Below, piece by piece: positions 27,504 to 39,409 of a stretch of 64,000 bases of DNA (positions within the stretch are counted from its first letter, which is position 1; each line of letters opens with the position of its first letter). Both the position numbers and the translations under genes were made by a program. Location of the stretch: the NCBI GenBank assembly GCA_022842445.1, contig JALHPO010000009.1:38608-102607 (forward strand), read 5' to 3'. Source of the stretch: Nitrospira sp. (GTDB lineage: Bacteria; Nitrospirota; Nitrospiria; Nitrospirales; Nitrospiraceae). The notes below the pieces were generated by a model, which was not told where the DNA came from, made no database searches, and saw only the letters and a list, made by a program, of their open reading frames with translations.

Positions 27504-28112
27504 CTATCGCGGAGCTGGCACCAGCGGGCTGACCGCGTTCTGATCCCGTCCCGGCCGATAGGTCTCCAGCATTTTCTTGACCGTCTCCATCATTCTTGCC
27601 TCTTCAGCACGCGGCACTTTAATGCGCACCCCGCGTCCTTCATTGCGTCCAAGTGAAAAGATGTGGTGTTCGATCATCTCTCCCTGCGCGCTATCCGAAT
27701 ACGTGAAGATCAGGTCCTTTGCGGGGAATCCGGCCAGCGCCAGATCCTGATCCTGCCGCCATTTCACGGCGATCGTCCTTTTGCCGTAGTGTTCTCCGAT
27801 GATGCGGCGATGGGCCGCGGCAAATTCGTCGAGCGTCTGCCGTCCGTCCTGGCTTTTGCCCTCCAGCACATTCATATGGCCGGAGAAGGCGATGAGGCTG
27901 TGCTCGATGAGAGGATAGAGCGTCACCCCGGTTCCATCAGGCAATGGATTGCCCAGGCGCCAGTCATCGGGATACCGGACAGAGAAGCCGAATCGGGCGT
28001 TCGTATAGAGTTTCCATCCCTGCGGTGCATCGTCACTCGCGGCAGAGAGCGGAGCGGAACTCACGAGCATCGCGGCAATACAGAGAACAGCCATCATTCC
28101 GAGTCTTGTCAT
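27504..28112 (-). CDS. Exported protein with PsbP-like opening, unknown function
   Basis: From ATG 28112 a 202-residue periplasmic protein with a signal peptide (residues 1-25). The mature start, WKLYTNARFGFSVRYPDDWR, is the typical opening of PsbP-like or DUF1795-type domains. The rest alternates strands and helices and ends in a helix (EEARMMETVKKMLETYRP). GAGGGGATCT precedes this ATG, and choosing it leaves eight bases after the SUMF1 gene stop, avoiding an overlap. It probably shares the transcript of that gene. Confidence 0.72.
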   Translation of the reverse strand: MTRLGMMAVLCIAAMLVSSAPLSAASDDAPQGWKLYTNARFGFSVRYPDDWRLGNPLPDGTGVTLYPLIEHSLIAFSGHMNVLEGKSQDGRQTLDEFAAAHRRIIGEHYGKRTIAVKWRQDQDLALAGFPAKDLIFTYSDSAQGEMIEHHIFSLGRNEGRGVRIKVPRAEEARMMETVKKMLETYRPGRDQNAVSPLVPAPR

Positions 28113-28120
28113 AGATCCCC

Positions 28121-28993
28121 TCATCGCGCGGACCGGGCACAACGGAATCCAATCGTGGCGGCCCGCCGATCCGGCGAGGCTCCGCTTCTCGTGGCTGTTC
28201 GCAGCATCACCGGCGCGCTCTTCCAGGATCCCCCCCGCACGACTTTGTACCGGCCGGAAATCGGCCCGCGTGGATTACGGTCAGGCATCGTCGCATAGTA
28301 ATCGATTCCAAACCAATCTTCGACCCACTCGGCGGCATTCCCCGCCATATGATGGAGGCCATAGGGGCTCCGGCCTTCCTCTCCGCTTTCAACAGGGGCG
28401 ACAATGGGAATCTCATGGACATGGGACTGGCCGAACTTCGCCAGCTCCAGCGTGGGAGGCTGTTGACCCCAAGGAAAGAGAAGGCCGCTGTTCCCCCGCG
28501 CGGCCTTTTCCCACTCGGCTTCCCTCGGCAGCCGCTTGCCCTGCGCGCGGCAGAACTCCGAGGCCTCCGGCCATGTCGCGTAGAGCGCCGGCCACCGGGC
28601 CAGGATCTCGGGCGGCAGGGCATGGACCTTCGTCATATGATCGATCAGTTTCTGCACTTCTTCGGGAATCGCGCGCTGATGCTCCAACAGCCACGACAGA
28701 TACTCTCCGAGACTCACTTCGTCGCGATCGATTTCGAACGAGTCGAGCCAGACTCGGCGTTGTGGCTGTTCCGTATCGTCGTATTGGGTTTCAAGGCTGA
28801 AGGCCCCATCACTCATACGCGCCGTACCCATGAGAAAGGGGCTCTTGGCGACGGTCAGCATCGGAGAGCCCTGAGCAAACGCGGCGATCTGCCCGACGGG
28901 GCTCGGATTCTCTTGCAGAGTCGCTGCGGAACTCATCCCGGCGGTTTCGAGGACGGTAGTGAGGAGGATGAAGCCGAGTATGTGAGACATCAT
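28121..28993 (-). CDS. Exported SUMF1 (formylglycine-enzyme fold) protein, non-catalytic
   Basis: From ATG 28993 a 290-residue protein with an N-terminal signal or anchor (residues 1-22). The SUMF1 fold spans about residues 45-288: SPFLMGTARMSD, RRVWLDSFEIDRDEVSLGEYL, CRAQGKRLPREAEWEKAARG, GLHHMAGNAAEWVEDWFG and VVRGGSWKSAPVMLRTATR. True formylglycine-generating enzymes have a catalytic Cys pair in the segment after GGSW; here it reads KSAPVML, so this member should not make formylglycine. It is probably a binding or scaffolding protein. A second such protein lies at 29607-30881. Confidence 0.85.
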   Translation of the reverse strand: MMSHILGFILLTTVLETAGMSSAATLQENPSPVGQIAAFAQGSPMLTVAKSPFLMGTARMSDGAFSLETQYDDTEQPQRRVWLDSFEIDRDEVSLGEYLSWLLEHQRAIPEEVQKLIDHMTKVHALPPEILARWPALYATWPEASEFCRAQGKRLPREAEWEKAARGNSGLLFPWGQQPPTLELAKFGQSHVHEIPIVAPVESGEEGRSPYGLHHMAGNAAEWVEDWFGIDYYATMPDRNPRGPISGRYKVVRGGSWKSAPVMLRTATRSGASPDRRAATIGFRCARSAR

Positions 28994-29074
28994 AACATCC
29001 TGGACTGAGATCACCGTACAGGAGTCAATGGGCAGCCGAAATCTGATAGCTGAAAGCAGGGAACCGACTCGATT

Positions 29075-29563
29075 ATGATACAGCACATGTATTCCACCCT
29101 GGTCGTCCTGCACATTCTTGCCGCAATGAGTTGGGTCGGTGGCATGATTTTTCTGTCCCTGGTTCTGGCTCCGTTAGTCAGGAGCCGGAAGGCAGCGCCG
29201 GAGTTCATGGCGCTCTTTCGATCCGCGGCGTTGCGGTTTCGCCCCGTCGTCTGGACGGCCATCGGCATTCTACTGATTACCGGACCGATGCTTTTGTCGC
29301 AACGAGGTCTCAGCGTGACGGACCCTGCCTCATGGCCTGGGATCGTGACGGTGAAGCTGGCTCTGGTGGGTCTCTTGCTGTTCCTGACCTTGCTACACGA
29401 CCTCTTGCTCGGACCCAGAGTCAGTCGGGTCAGCGCGATTCCGGAATCGCAGCGCACAAGCGGCGAGCAGATGGTTTTTAAAACCGCCCGCTGGCTGCCG
29501 CGGGTCTCTCTCCTCTTGGCTCTGGGTGTCGTAATTGCGGCGGCAGTGCTTGCGCGTTCCTAG
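29075..29563 (+). CDS. CopD-like four-helix membrane protein
   Basis: A 162-residue inner-membrane protein with four membrane segments (about 5-26, 54-76, 88-108, 140-160). The opening LVVLHILAAMSWVGGMIFL is typical of the CopD/DUF4149-like family, in which a His-x3-6-Trp-x-Gly-Gly motif is common. CopD proteins take part in copper uptake or resistance in some bacteria. It is divergent from the SUMF1 gene, 81 bases away, and within about 1.7 kb of the copper-protein operon. The metal is not proven. Confidence 0.72.
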   Translation: MIQHMYSTLVVLHILAAMSWVGGMIFLSLVLAPLVRSRKAAPEFMALFRSAALRFRPVVWTAIGILLITGPMLLSQRGLSVTDPASWPGIVTVKLALVGLLLFLTLLHDLLLGPRVSRVSAIPESQRTSGEQMVFKTARWLPRVSLLLALGVVIAAAVLARS

Positions 29564-29591
29564 ACCGTATTCTTCATGAATAATGGGGGCT
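29564..29591 (+). repeat. Dispersed element, TCATGAATAATGCGG family, copy 5
   Basis: ACCGTATTCTTCATGAATAA followed by TGGGGGCT, between two converging genes. The left half is degenerate compared with the copies at 5425 and 13295. Confidence 0.55.
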
Positions 29592-29606
29592 CATGGCCTC
29601 CAAGCG

Positions 29607-30881
29607 CTACGGTGTCTTCGCGCAGCGAAACCCGTAGCCGAACTGCCGACCCGATGGATCGGCATTGTACCGGAACGAGGAACGCAAAAACTCCTGAACA
29701 TAGCGCCAGTTCCCGCCCCGCACGACTTTAGACTTACCCGTTGCCGGTCCTTGAGGATTCTTCGTTGGGCTCTTCTTGTAGTAATCATGGTCATACCAGT
29801 CGTTGACCCATTCCCAGGCATTTCCGGCCATGTCGTAGATGCCATAGGGACTCTTGCCCATTTCGAACATCCCCACCGGGACTAAGGCCATATGATGAGC
29901 CCATTCCTTCTTGCCGAAATTTGCGTGGAGCCTGGTGGGGGTCTCATTGCCCCAGGGATAGAGGCGGCCATCCGTCCCCCGCGCCGCCTTTTCCCACTCC
30001 GCCTCGGTCGGCAGACGCTTGCCGGCCCATTTGCAGAACGTGGCTGCATCCGACCAGCTGACGTTCACGACGGGACGTTTCTGATGGCGGGGTTGGTTCA
30101 TAATATCCCATTCCGGTGGCGCCTCCGTGCCCGTCGCCTCCAGATATCTGGCATACTGACCCACTGTCACGTGGTACTTGTCCATATAGAAAGCGTCAAG
30201 GTAGACGCGACGTACCGGCTTTTCGTCAGCTTTCAGGGTACTCCCCATCGTGAATTCCCCTGCCGGCACCAGCGCCATTGGTACGTCGCGGGAATCGGTC
30301 TGGAACGCCTCTCCCGCTGACCCATCTGGTTTCAGACTATCCGGCGAGCTCGTCGAACGTCGCCCAGGGAATTTCGCTTCCAACTGTTGATAGACGGTCT
30401 GTTGCTCGTTGTTGAGGCCCAACTGATTGGCGCCGTCCAGGGCCTCCTCTGCCTGCTTCATCTTATCGGGCTGAGCCTGCCCACTGGCAATCAGACTCTT
30501 TGCTTTCTCCAGCAACCGCCACGCAGTCACTTCCTCCAGCGACTGCCACACCTTCATTTTGCTTAATCGTGGTTCTCTCGTCCCCGTGATCCTGGATTTC
30601 GCATCGAGATGTAACGCGGTCTCGTAATGTTCTTCCGCGCAATCCCAGGCCGCTAATCCTCGACAGGCCTCCGCCAGGTTGAAATGGGCCTGTACACTCG
30701 ACGGGCTTTTCATGATGCCGGCTTCCAGCGCCACGCGCGCTTCCGCATACTGTTTGTTCTTCAGCAGATTCTCCCCTTCGGCAAAGTCCTGGTTGCCGGC
30801 GGTGCCGGCAGGCGCCGCCATGGAGTTTGCGGTCATGTTCAAACATAGGGCAAAACCCAGCGCCCCAACCATCTGCCTCAT
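29607..30881 (-). CDS. Exported TPR plus SUMF1-fold protein
   Basis: From ATG 30881, behind GGGAGGGAGG, a 424-residue protein with a signal peptide (residues 1-22). Residues 30-130 are tetratricopeptide-like (GENLLKNKQYAEARVALEAG, then VQAHFNLAEACRGLAAWDCAEEHYETAL in two pieces). The SUMF1 fold covers about 195-424: VPAGEFTMGS, RVYLDAFYMDKYHVTVGQYA, CKWAGKRLPTEAEWEKAARG, GNAWEWVNDWYD and VVRGGNWRYVQEFLRSSFR. The catalytic Cys region is replaced by RYVQEFL, so it should not be a formylglycine enzyme. It likely works through protein contacts in the periplasm. Confidence 0.85.
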   Translation of the reverse strand: MRQMVGALGFALCLNMTANSMAAPAGTAGNQDFAEGENLLKNKQYAEARVALEAGIMKSPSSVQAHFNLAEACRGLAAWDCAEEHYETALHLDAKSRITGTREPRLSKMKVWQSLEEVTAWRLLEKAKSLIASGQAQPDKMKQAEEALDGANQLGLNNEQQTVYQQLEAKFPGRRSTSSPDSLKPDGSAGEAFQTDSRDVPMALVPAGEFTMGSTLKADEKPVRRVYLDAFYMDKYHVTVGQYARYLEATGTEAPPEWDIMNQPRHQKRPVVNVSWSDAATFCKWAGKRLPTEAEWEKAARGTDGRLYPWGNETPTRLHANFGKKEWAHHMALVPVGMFEMGKSPYGIYDMAGNAWEWVNDWYDHDYYKKSPTKNPQGPATGKSKVVRGGNWRYVQEFLRSSFRYNADPSGRQFGYGFRCAKTP

Positions 30882-31301
30882 AAACGCCTCCCTCCCTCCT
30901 GCGACTGCCTTATGGCAGTGGGTCTTGCCTCCCGATAAAGAGCACCGGACGTCGTCGTGAACACAGGCTCCACAGTCGGGGAACATAACATAACCGGGCA
31001 TCAGCATAAAGAAGCCTAAGCGGTTGACCAAGTCTTGTGCGGTTGATGATTCGTCCCGCTAGAGGTCTCCGGCAGATGGCGGATGTCCGAATAGTCAGCC
31101 GATGGGAGATTGCGTCGTCTCTGAGGCGTCGCTGGGGAAGCGGATCGCCCGGTGGGCGGAACGCTTGATCGACGGTGAGAAAGTATTGTTGTTCTGTGCT
31201 AGAAAAAAGGAGGCATCACAGCCATTGGTCAACGGCCGTGCACCCTCGGCGGCCTTCGTATTGGTTGATCAGGCCGCCGAGAAGATGTGCACTCAAATAG
31301 T
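30882..31301. other. Intergenic region with a leader hairpin
   Basis: This 420-base gap precedes the minus-strand TPR/SUMF1 gene. ACTGCC-TTAT-GGCAGT at 30904-30919 is a perfect 6-bp hairpin just before its ribosome binding site. A plus-strand frame of 67 codons at 31102-31305 was considered and not called. Confidence 0.45.
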
Positions 31302-31757
31302 CTAAGGTGCCGGCTTCTCCTTGTAGCTGCCGTGACCCGCCCGGCCCTTCGCCAATGTGGTACCGGCCACCCGTGTCACGGAGATCTCCTGAGGAACGCC
31401 TTCTCGTGTGACGGCTAACTTCACGTTGGCCCCTGCTTCTCCGCGGACCATCTTCACCACCTCCTCATATGTCTTTCCCGAAACCGATGTGCCGTCGACG
31501 CTCACCAACTCGTCTCCGTGCTTCAGTCCGGCCTTGTGGGCCGGCCCTTCAGGATATACGTGGCCGACATATAACGAGGCCGGATCTCCCACGCGCAAGG
31601 CCCCAATGTGGAGCGAGATACCAATCACACCTTCCGACATCTTGGCTTCGTCTACACGACCAGGACTCTCTCCCGGTTGATCTGCGGCATGAAGCGGACC
31701 GATCACCATGAGACTGAACAACATGCCGGCTATGAGAGCCGTACGTCTGTTTCTCAT
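31302..31757 (-). CDS. Exported single-PDZ-domain protein
   Basis: From ATG 31757, behind AGGGGAGGG, a 151-residue protein with a signal peptide (residues 1-25, ending LHAAD). One PDZ domain covers about 40-125: GVIGISLHIGAL, HVYPEGPAHKAGLKHGDELV and SVDGTSVSGKTYEEVVKMVR. No protease domain is attached, so it presumably binds C-terminal peptides of a periplasmic partner. The C-terminus is Lys/Pro-rich. It is divergent from the cytochrome c' operon. Confidence 0.85.
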   Translation of the reverse strand: MRNRRTALIAGMLFSLMVIGPLHAADQPGESPGRVDEAKMSEGVIGISLHIGALRVGDPASLYVGHVYPEGPAHKAGLKHGDELVSVDGTSVSGKTYEEVVKMVRGEAGANVKLAVTREGVPQEISVTRVAGTTLAKGRAGHGSYKEKPAP

Positions 31758-31908
31758 ACATGTCCCTCCCCTTACATAAATGGTTGAAGCAAGAACGCTC
31801 ATCTGCCGGCTGGAATCCATAAAGTATAGCGCCGGCATGATCAAACTAGATTCACGCTACTAGCTGTACATGAGAAATAGATTAGGTGGGCATTAGACCT
31901 CACTCAGC

Positions 31909-31925
31909 TGTCGCCTTCTGCGACA
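31909..31925. promoter_or_regulatory. Activator site 1 upstream of the cytochrome c'/SQR operon
   Basis: TGTCG-CCTTCTG-CGACA, a perfect inverted repeat. It starts 131 bases before the sigma-54 element at 32040. The same site and distance occur before the TolC operon (39360). Confidence 0.65.
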
Positions 31926-31941
31926 AGACCTCGGTGCCGGC

Positions 31942-31958
31942 TGTAGACAAAAGCTACT
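31942..31958. promoter_or_regulatory. Activator site 2 upstream of the cytochrome c'/SQR operon
   Basis: TGTAG-ACAAAAG-CTACT, starting 33 bases after site 1, about three helical turns. The counterpart at 39393 also follows its site 1 by 33 bases. Confidence 0.6.
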
Positions 31959-32039
31959 GTTGTCGATCGGTTGTTCGTATCACGCGACGGAACCAGTGAA
32001 TGTCCAAGGCTGATTGATATGTTTCTTGAACCCGTCCCG

Positions 32040-32055
32040 CGGTTCTCTCCTTGCA
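32040..32055 (+). promoter_or_regulatory. Candidate sigma-54 promoter of the cytochrome c'/SQR operon
   Basis: CGGTTC-TCTCC-TTGCA with exact 12-base GG-to-GC spacing. It differs at only two positions from the element at 39491. The first gene starts 83 bases after it. Confidence 0.65.
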
Positions 32056-32137
32056 CCCGTCAAGGACTGATTGGTCGAAGAGGTGGCTTCTTTGTCCAAA
32101 GAAATGACGGGATGGCTTCGACCATGAATAGAAAGGT

Positions 32138-32617
32138 ATGGCAACAGAAATGAAATCGCGCTGGTGTACGTCGGTCTTTCTCCTCTGGATCCTGACAATC
32201 ACTGTGCTGGGGTGGTTCTTCATCAAGGGATGGACGACGACGGGAAGTGACGGACGCACGGAGATACTGCTGGCGGGAGCTGAGCGTGATCAAATCCTTG
32301 TGGAGATGCGGCAACTCCTGAAAGCCGTAGATGGCATCGTCAGAGGTTTGGCGGCAACGGAGCCCGACCGGAAGCTGATCCAAGAAGCCGCAAGGGCGGT
32401 GGGGATGGGCATGGCGGCGGATGTGGAGCCAACCATCATGGCCAAGTTGCCGCTGCCCTTCAAGCAGATGGGTATGTCGATTCATGGTGACATGGATGTA
32501 CTGGCCGATGCGATCACGCGGAACGAGACATCTCAACAGATCTTGCAGCGGTTGTCGAGCATGACGGCCCGCTGCACGGCCTGCCATGACATGTATCGAT
32601 TTTCAGTGGATCGCTAG
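32138..32617 (+). CDS. Membrane-anchored cytochrome c' (class II)-like protein
   Basis: A 159-residue protein with one N-terminal membrane segment (residues 10-29) and a periplasmic four-helix domain. The only heme motif, CTACH, is at residues 146-150, near the C-terminus, as in class II cytochromes c. The helices carry ILVEMRQLLKAVDGIVRGLA and QQILQRLSSMTARC. AAAGG precedes the ATG. It lies 40 bases before the sulfide:quinone reductase and may take electrons from sulfur oxidation or bind a small gas. Confidence 0.8.
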   Translation: MATEMKSRWCTSVFLLWILTITVLGWFFIKGWTTTGSDGRTEILLAGAERDQILVEMRQLLKAVDGIVRGLAATEPDRKLIQEAARAVGMGMAADVEPTIMAKLPLPFKQMGMSIHGDMDVLADAITRNETSQQILQRLSSMTARCTACHDMYRFSVDR

Positions 32618-32657
32618 AGGTGCACCCCTATAACGTCCGTCCAGAAGGAGGTGGACC

Positions 32658-33905
32658 ATGGCGCGAGTGGCGATTATCGGCGCATCAATCGGCGGCTTGC
32701 CTGCCGCCTACGAGGCACGGGCGCTGTTGGACAAGCAGCACAAGGTCACGGTCATTTCGAATGTGGATTCGTTCCACTTCGTGCCGTCGAACCCCTGGGT
32801 GGCGGTGGGGTGGCGCACACGGAAGGATATCAGCTTCGCCGTGGGGCCGGTGTTGGAGAAGAAAGGCATCGAGTTCGTCCATGCGGCGGCGGATCGGATT
32901 GAGCCGGAACAGAACCGGGTGATCACGTCGAAAGGCGAGGTGCCGTATGACTATCTCATCATCGCCACTGGCCCGAAGCTGAATTTTGGTGCGGTGCCGG
33001 GGCTCGGCCCCAGCGGCTATACGCAATCGGTCTGTAACGTCGATCATGCGGAACAGGCTTGGGGTGTCTATCAGAGTTTCCTCAAAGACCCCGGCCCCAT
33101 CGTGGTCGGCGCCGCCCAAGGGGCGTCCTGCTTCGGACCGGCCTACGAGATGGCGTTCATCATCGACGCGGATTTGCGGAAGAAGAAGCTTCGGAAGAAA
33201 GTGCCGATCTATTTCGTCACGCCCGAGCCGTACATCGGCCATATGGGGCTGGCGGGGGTCGGCAAGTCGCGGAGGCTGATGGAAGATGAATTCGCCGAGC
33301 ATTCGATCAAGCCGATCTGTAATACCGCGATCAAGGAAGTGCAGCCGGGAAAGATGTTGCTGGAGGATGGACAGGTAGTGCCGTTCCGCTATTCGATGAT
33401 GATCCCGCCCTTTGCCGGCGTGGACGCAGTGGCGGGAACGTCCGGACTCTGCAACCCCAAAGGTTTCGTCAACATCGATGTCTATCAGGCGAATCCCAAA
33501 TATCAGAACATCTATGCGGTTGGAGTCTGTGTGGCGATCCCACCGGTTGAGCAGACGCCGGTCCCGACCGGCGCGCCCAAGACCGGCTACATGATCGAGT
33601 CGATGGTGTCCGCCTCGGTGCACAACATTAAGGCCGACATTGAGAACAATGACAAGAGAGAAACGGCAACCTGGAATGCCATCTGCCTGGCCGATATGGG
33701 CGATACCGGGATGGCCTTTGTCGCGCTGCCGCAGATGGCGCCGCGCAACGTGACGTGGGCCAGAAAGGGGAAATGGGTGCATCTGGCTAAGATCGCCTTG
33801 GAAAAGTATTTTCTGATGAAAATGAAACGAGGCGTCAGCGAACCATTTTTTGAGAAGGCGATTCTCGAAGGGATGGGTATCGGAAAGCGCGAGCAGACCG
33901 GCTAA
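32658..33905 (+). CDS. sqr: Sulfide:quinone oxidoreductase
   Basis: A 415-residue FAD enzyme of the inner membrane surface that oxidises sulfide to sulfane sulfur and reduces quinone. The N-terminal dinucleotide motif is IIGASIGGLPAAYEA. Three Cys match those needed in characterised enzymes: Cys126 (QSVCNV), Cys158 (GASCFGP) and Cys343 (AICLADMGD). The C-terminal stretch KGKWVHLAKIALEKYFLMKM is the usual membrane-attaching helix. AAGGAGGT precedes the ATG. It forms an operon with cytochrome c', DUF2892 and a hypothetical gene. A flavocytochrome c flavoprotein is the alternative, less likely because of the C-terminal helix. Confidence 0.92.
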   Translation: MARVAIIGASIGGLPAAYEARALLDKQHKVTVISNVDSFHFVPSNPWVAVGWRTRKDISFAVGPVLEKKGIEFVHAAADRIEPEQNRVITSKGEVPYDYLIIATGPKLNFGAVPGLGPSGYTQSVCNVDHAEQAWGVYQSFLKDPGPIVVGAAQGASCFGPAYEMAFIIDADLRKKKLRKKVPIYFVTPEPYIGHMGLAGVGKSRRLMEDEFAEHSIKPICNTAIKEVQPGKMLLEDGQVVPFRYSMMIPPFAGVDAVAGTSGLCNPKGFVNIDVYQANPKYQNIYAVGVCVAIPPVEQTPVPTGAPKTGYMIESMVSASVHNIKADIENNDKRETATWNAICLADMGDTGMAFVALPQMAPRNVTWARKGKWVHLAKIALEKYFLMKMKRGVSEPFFEKAILEGMGIGKREQTG

Positions 33906-33976
33906 GCGGGTCGTCGTCGCCCTGAATCCTTTGTCCTGGCGGTGTCTCACACAGGCAAAGAGGAAAGGAGGGCAAT

Positions 33977-34165
33977 ATGAAACTCAATGAACGGTTGCGA
34001 TTGATTGCGGGGGTCTTTGTGCTCGCCTCGGTCGTTCTTGGTGCGACGGTTCACCCCTACTGGAATTACTTCGCCGCTTTTGTGGCAGTGAATCTTATCC
34101 AATCGGCCTTTACCGGCTGGTGTCCGATGATGGCGCTGTTACGTAAGTTCGGAGTGCAAGAATAG
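33977..34165 (+). CDS. DUF2892 inner-membrane protein
   Basis: A 62-residue protein with two membrane hairpin segments (about 8-27 and 29-47) and the family motif GWCPMMALLRKFG. DUF2892 domains often accompany sulfurtransferases or sulfide-oxidising enzymes, as in the membrane part of YgaP. AAGGAGGG precedes the ATG. Its place after the sulfide:quinone reductase agrees with a sulfur-related role. Confidence 0.85.
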   Translation: MKLNERLRLIAGVFVLASVVLGATVHPYWNYFAAFVAVNLIQSAFTGWCPMMALLRKFGVQE

Positions 34166-34223
34166 CCGGGCGACGGGTGAAAGGTGCACGGTGTTGGAGT
34201 TTGGTCGGGATCCGGAGCAACCC

Positions 34224-34766
34224 ATGACTATTCCTCTCGTTCTCGATGGAGCCTTCGCCGGCGAGCAGGCATTGCGGGACATGATCGTTGCGCGGAAAGT
34301 GTGTTTCGATCACGCCCCGTTCTATGTGCAAGATGGGTCCGGCCGCATCATCCAAATCGGCTTTCAACTGAGCCTGTATGCCGCCTTTCAGGATGCCAGG
34401 CATGTGCCGATCGGCGAAGACCCTGAGCTTCATGAGCTGGTCGGAGAACTCCATCGTCTCTGCCGCGTGTTCTTTCAATCGTTGGACATTCTGAAACCCT
34501 GCCAATACCCGGACCCTCCGATGCATCGCGTCATTTACTCTCCGGAGCGCCGGTACCGGGCCGAGGTCTGTCTGCAGATCCCCATCTTCGACCGAGGACA
34601 CTATGGCGCCAAGCCGGATCGCCGACTGGAAGAATTGCTCGCGACGGCTGAATGTCTGCTGTTGCAGTTAGGGGCCAAACGCAGCCAATGGGAAGATCAG
34701 GCATGCACAGCGCCGCAATCCGGCATGAGTTGCGAAGGTCACGCTCAAGCAGCGTTGGGAGGATGA
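34224..34766 (+). CDS. Hypothetical cytosolic protein in the SQR operon
   Basis: From ATG 34224, with GGAG eight bases upstream, a 180-residue soluble protein. A GTG 33 bases earlier is possible but has no ribosome binding site. No membrane segment or signal is present. Several Cys (RKVCFDH, LCRVFF, KPCQYP, EVCLQ, QACTAP, MSCEG) are scattered, which might bind metal or sulfur. I do not recognise the family. The gene lies between DUF2892 and the RND adaptor on the same strand. Confidence 0.6.
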   Translation: MTIPLVLDGAFAGEQALRDMIVARKVCFDHAPFYVQDGSGRIIQIGFQLSLYAAFQDARHVPIGEDPELHELVGELHRLCRVFFQSLDILKPCQYPDPPMHRVIYSPERRYRAEVCLQIPIFDRGHYGAKPDRRLEELLATAECLLLQLGAKRSQWEDQACTAPQSGMSCEGHAQAALGG

Positions 34767-34885
34767 GCGAGTCGGCAAATGGGTCCGGTTGTTCGCACTG
34801 TCCACTCCGACCGATCTATTCCGGCGTCGGCACTGATCCCCTGAAGTGAATGGAAGAACATCCCTGACCGGCGAGGACAAGACAC

Positions 34886-35932
34886 ATGACACGATGGTTC
34901 ATCGCGGTGTTTCTGTTGGCGGCGGGGTGCGGCTCGAAAGACGAACCGCCCACGTCCGTCGTGTCGGCCACTCCGCAGACGATCATCCAAGCCGCGGTCG
35001 TCGAAATCCGGACCTCCGAGGTGCCCATCCGAGTCGAAGCCACCGGGCAGGTCATGCCCATCTTCCAAGCTGTCCTCTCCAGCCGCATCCAGGGAACCAT
35101 CGATCAACTGCTCGTGCGGGAAGGCACGGCGGTGGTCAAGGGGCAGACGCTCATTCTGTTGGACAACCGCGACGTGCGGGCGGAGCTGGCCCGCGCCGCA
35201 GCGGAAGTCGAGAATGCCGAGGCGCACCTCGACCGCATGAAGACCCTGCATGCCCAGGACGCCGTGTCAAAACAGGAGATGGAGAACGCGACCAGGACCT
35301 ACAAAGTTGCGGAGGCGAATCACAAGGCGGTGTTGGCCCAGCTCAGTTATACCGTCGTGAAGGCGCCCTTTGATGGCGTCATTACCGAGAAGAAAGTCGA
35401 AGCGGGAGAATTAGCCTCGCCGGGGCAACCCCTGCTGAAAATGGAGAATCCCCGGCAGCTGCGTCTTGAAGCGACCGTGGCGGAAGGAGATTTGAAATCG
35501 GTGTCTCGTGGAGACAAGATTCCCGTGATCATCGATGCTTTGCAGGGGCGGGCGCTGGCCGGGATTGTCGGCCAAATTCTCCCCGCCGGCGATCCTCAGA
35601 CGCACACCTTCACGGTGAAAGTGGACCTGCCTTCGGTGCCGGGATTGAAAACCGGCATGTTCGGACGGTTTCAATTGGATAAGGGAACAACCCGGACCAT
35701 CCTCGTGCCTGAGACCGGCGTCGTCGAGCGAGGGGAACTGACGAGCGCCTTCGTTGTCGGTTCCGATCGGATCGCCCGCCTCCGCTGGGTCAAAACCGGC
35801 CGGCGGTTCGACAAACAGGTGGAACTACTGTCCGGTGTGAACGTCGGCGAATCGGTCCTGCTCGACGCCGCCCGCGGCGTTGATGGCGCGACGGTAAAGA
35901 TCGTCGCGCAGGCGGCAGAGCCGGCGCAGTAA
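34886..35932 (+). CDS. RND efflux periplasmic adaptor (lipoprotein)
   Basis: A 348-residue membrane-fusion protein of the AcrA/MdtA type. Lipobox LLAAGC gives Cys15. The barrel-sandwich half motifs are QAVLSSRIQGTIDQLLVREG and VKAPFDGVITEKKVEAGELA, separated by a helical hairpin (residues 100-155). A beta-barrel and a membrane-proximal domain follow. It joins the RND pump encoded 124 bases downstream to an outer-membrane channel; the TolC gene at 39540 is the nearest candidate. Confidence 0.9.
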   Translation: MTRWFIAVFLLAAGCGSKDEPPTSVVSATPQTIIQAAVVEIRTSEVPIRVEATGQVMPIFQAVLSSRIQGTIDQLLVREGTAVVKGQTLILLDNRDVRAELARAAAEVENAEAHLDRMKTLHAQDAVSKQEMENATRTYKVAEANHKAVLAQLSYTVVKAPFDGVITEKKVEAGELASPGQPLLKMENPRQLRLEATVAEGDLKSVSRGDKIPVIIDALQGRALAGIVGQILPAGDPQTHTFTVKVDLPSVPGLKTGMFGRFQLDKGTTRTILVPETGVVERGELTSAFVVGSDRIARLRWVKTGRRFDKQVELLSGVNVGESVLLDAARGVDGATVKIVAQAAEPAQ

Positions 35933-36056
35933 AGTGTGTCCCGCGAGACCGGCGGGAATCGCGAGAAAAGCGCGACGGGTCGAGGAGGTTGCTGAGACAA
36001 GTCCCGCCTTTCGCGCATGTCTCGCCTCTCTCGCAAGCACGAGAAACGATTGACGT

Positions 36057-39350
<3,294 letters not shown>

Positions 39351-39359
39351 GCCTGCAGC

Positions 39360-39376
39360 TGTCGCAAAAGGCAACA
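39360..39376. promoter_or_regulatory. Activator site 1 upstream of the TolC/ABC operon
   Basis: TGTCG-CAAAAGG-CAACA, one mismatch from a perfect inverted repeat. It starts 131 bases before the sigma-54 element at 39491, as in the SQR operon. Confidence 0.65.
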
Positions 39377-39392
39377 GCCGTATTTCCCCTGC

Positions 39393-39409
39393 TGTAGCAA
39401 GACACTACG
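39393..39409. promoter_or_regulatory. Activator site 2 upstream of the TolC/ABC operon
   Basis: TGTAG-CAAGACA-CTACG, 33 bases after site 1. It matches the site at 31942 in both arms except the last base. Confidence 0.6.

Noticed and set aside
31102..31305. Plus-strand 67-codon frame
   Set aside because: Not recognisable, weak start, ends tail-to-tail with the PDZ gene; may be chance.
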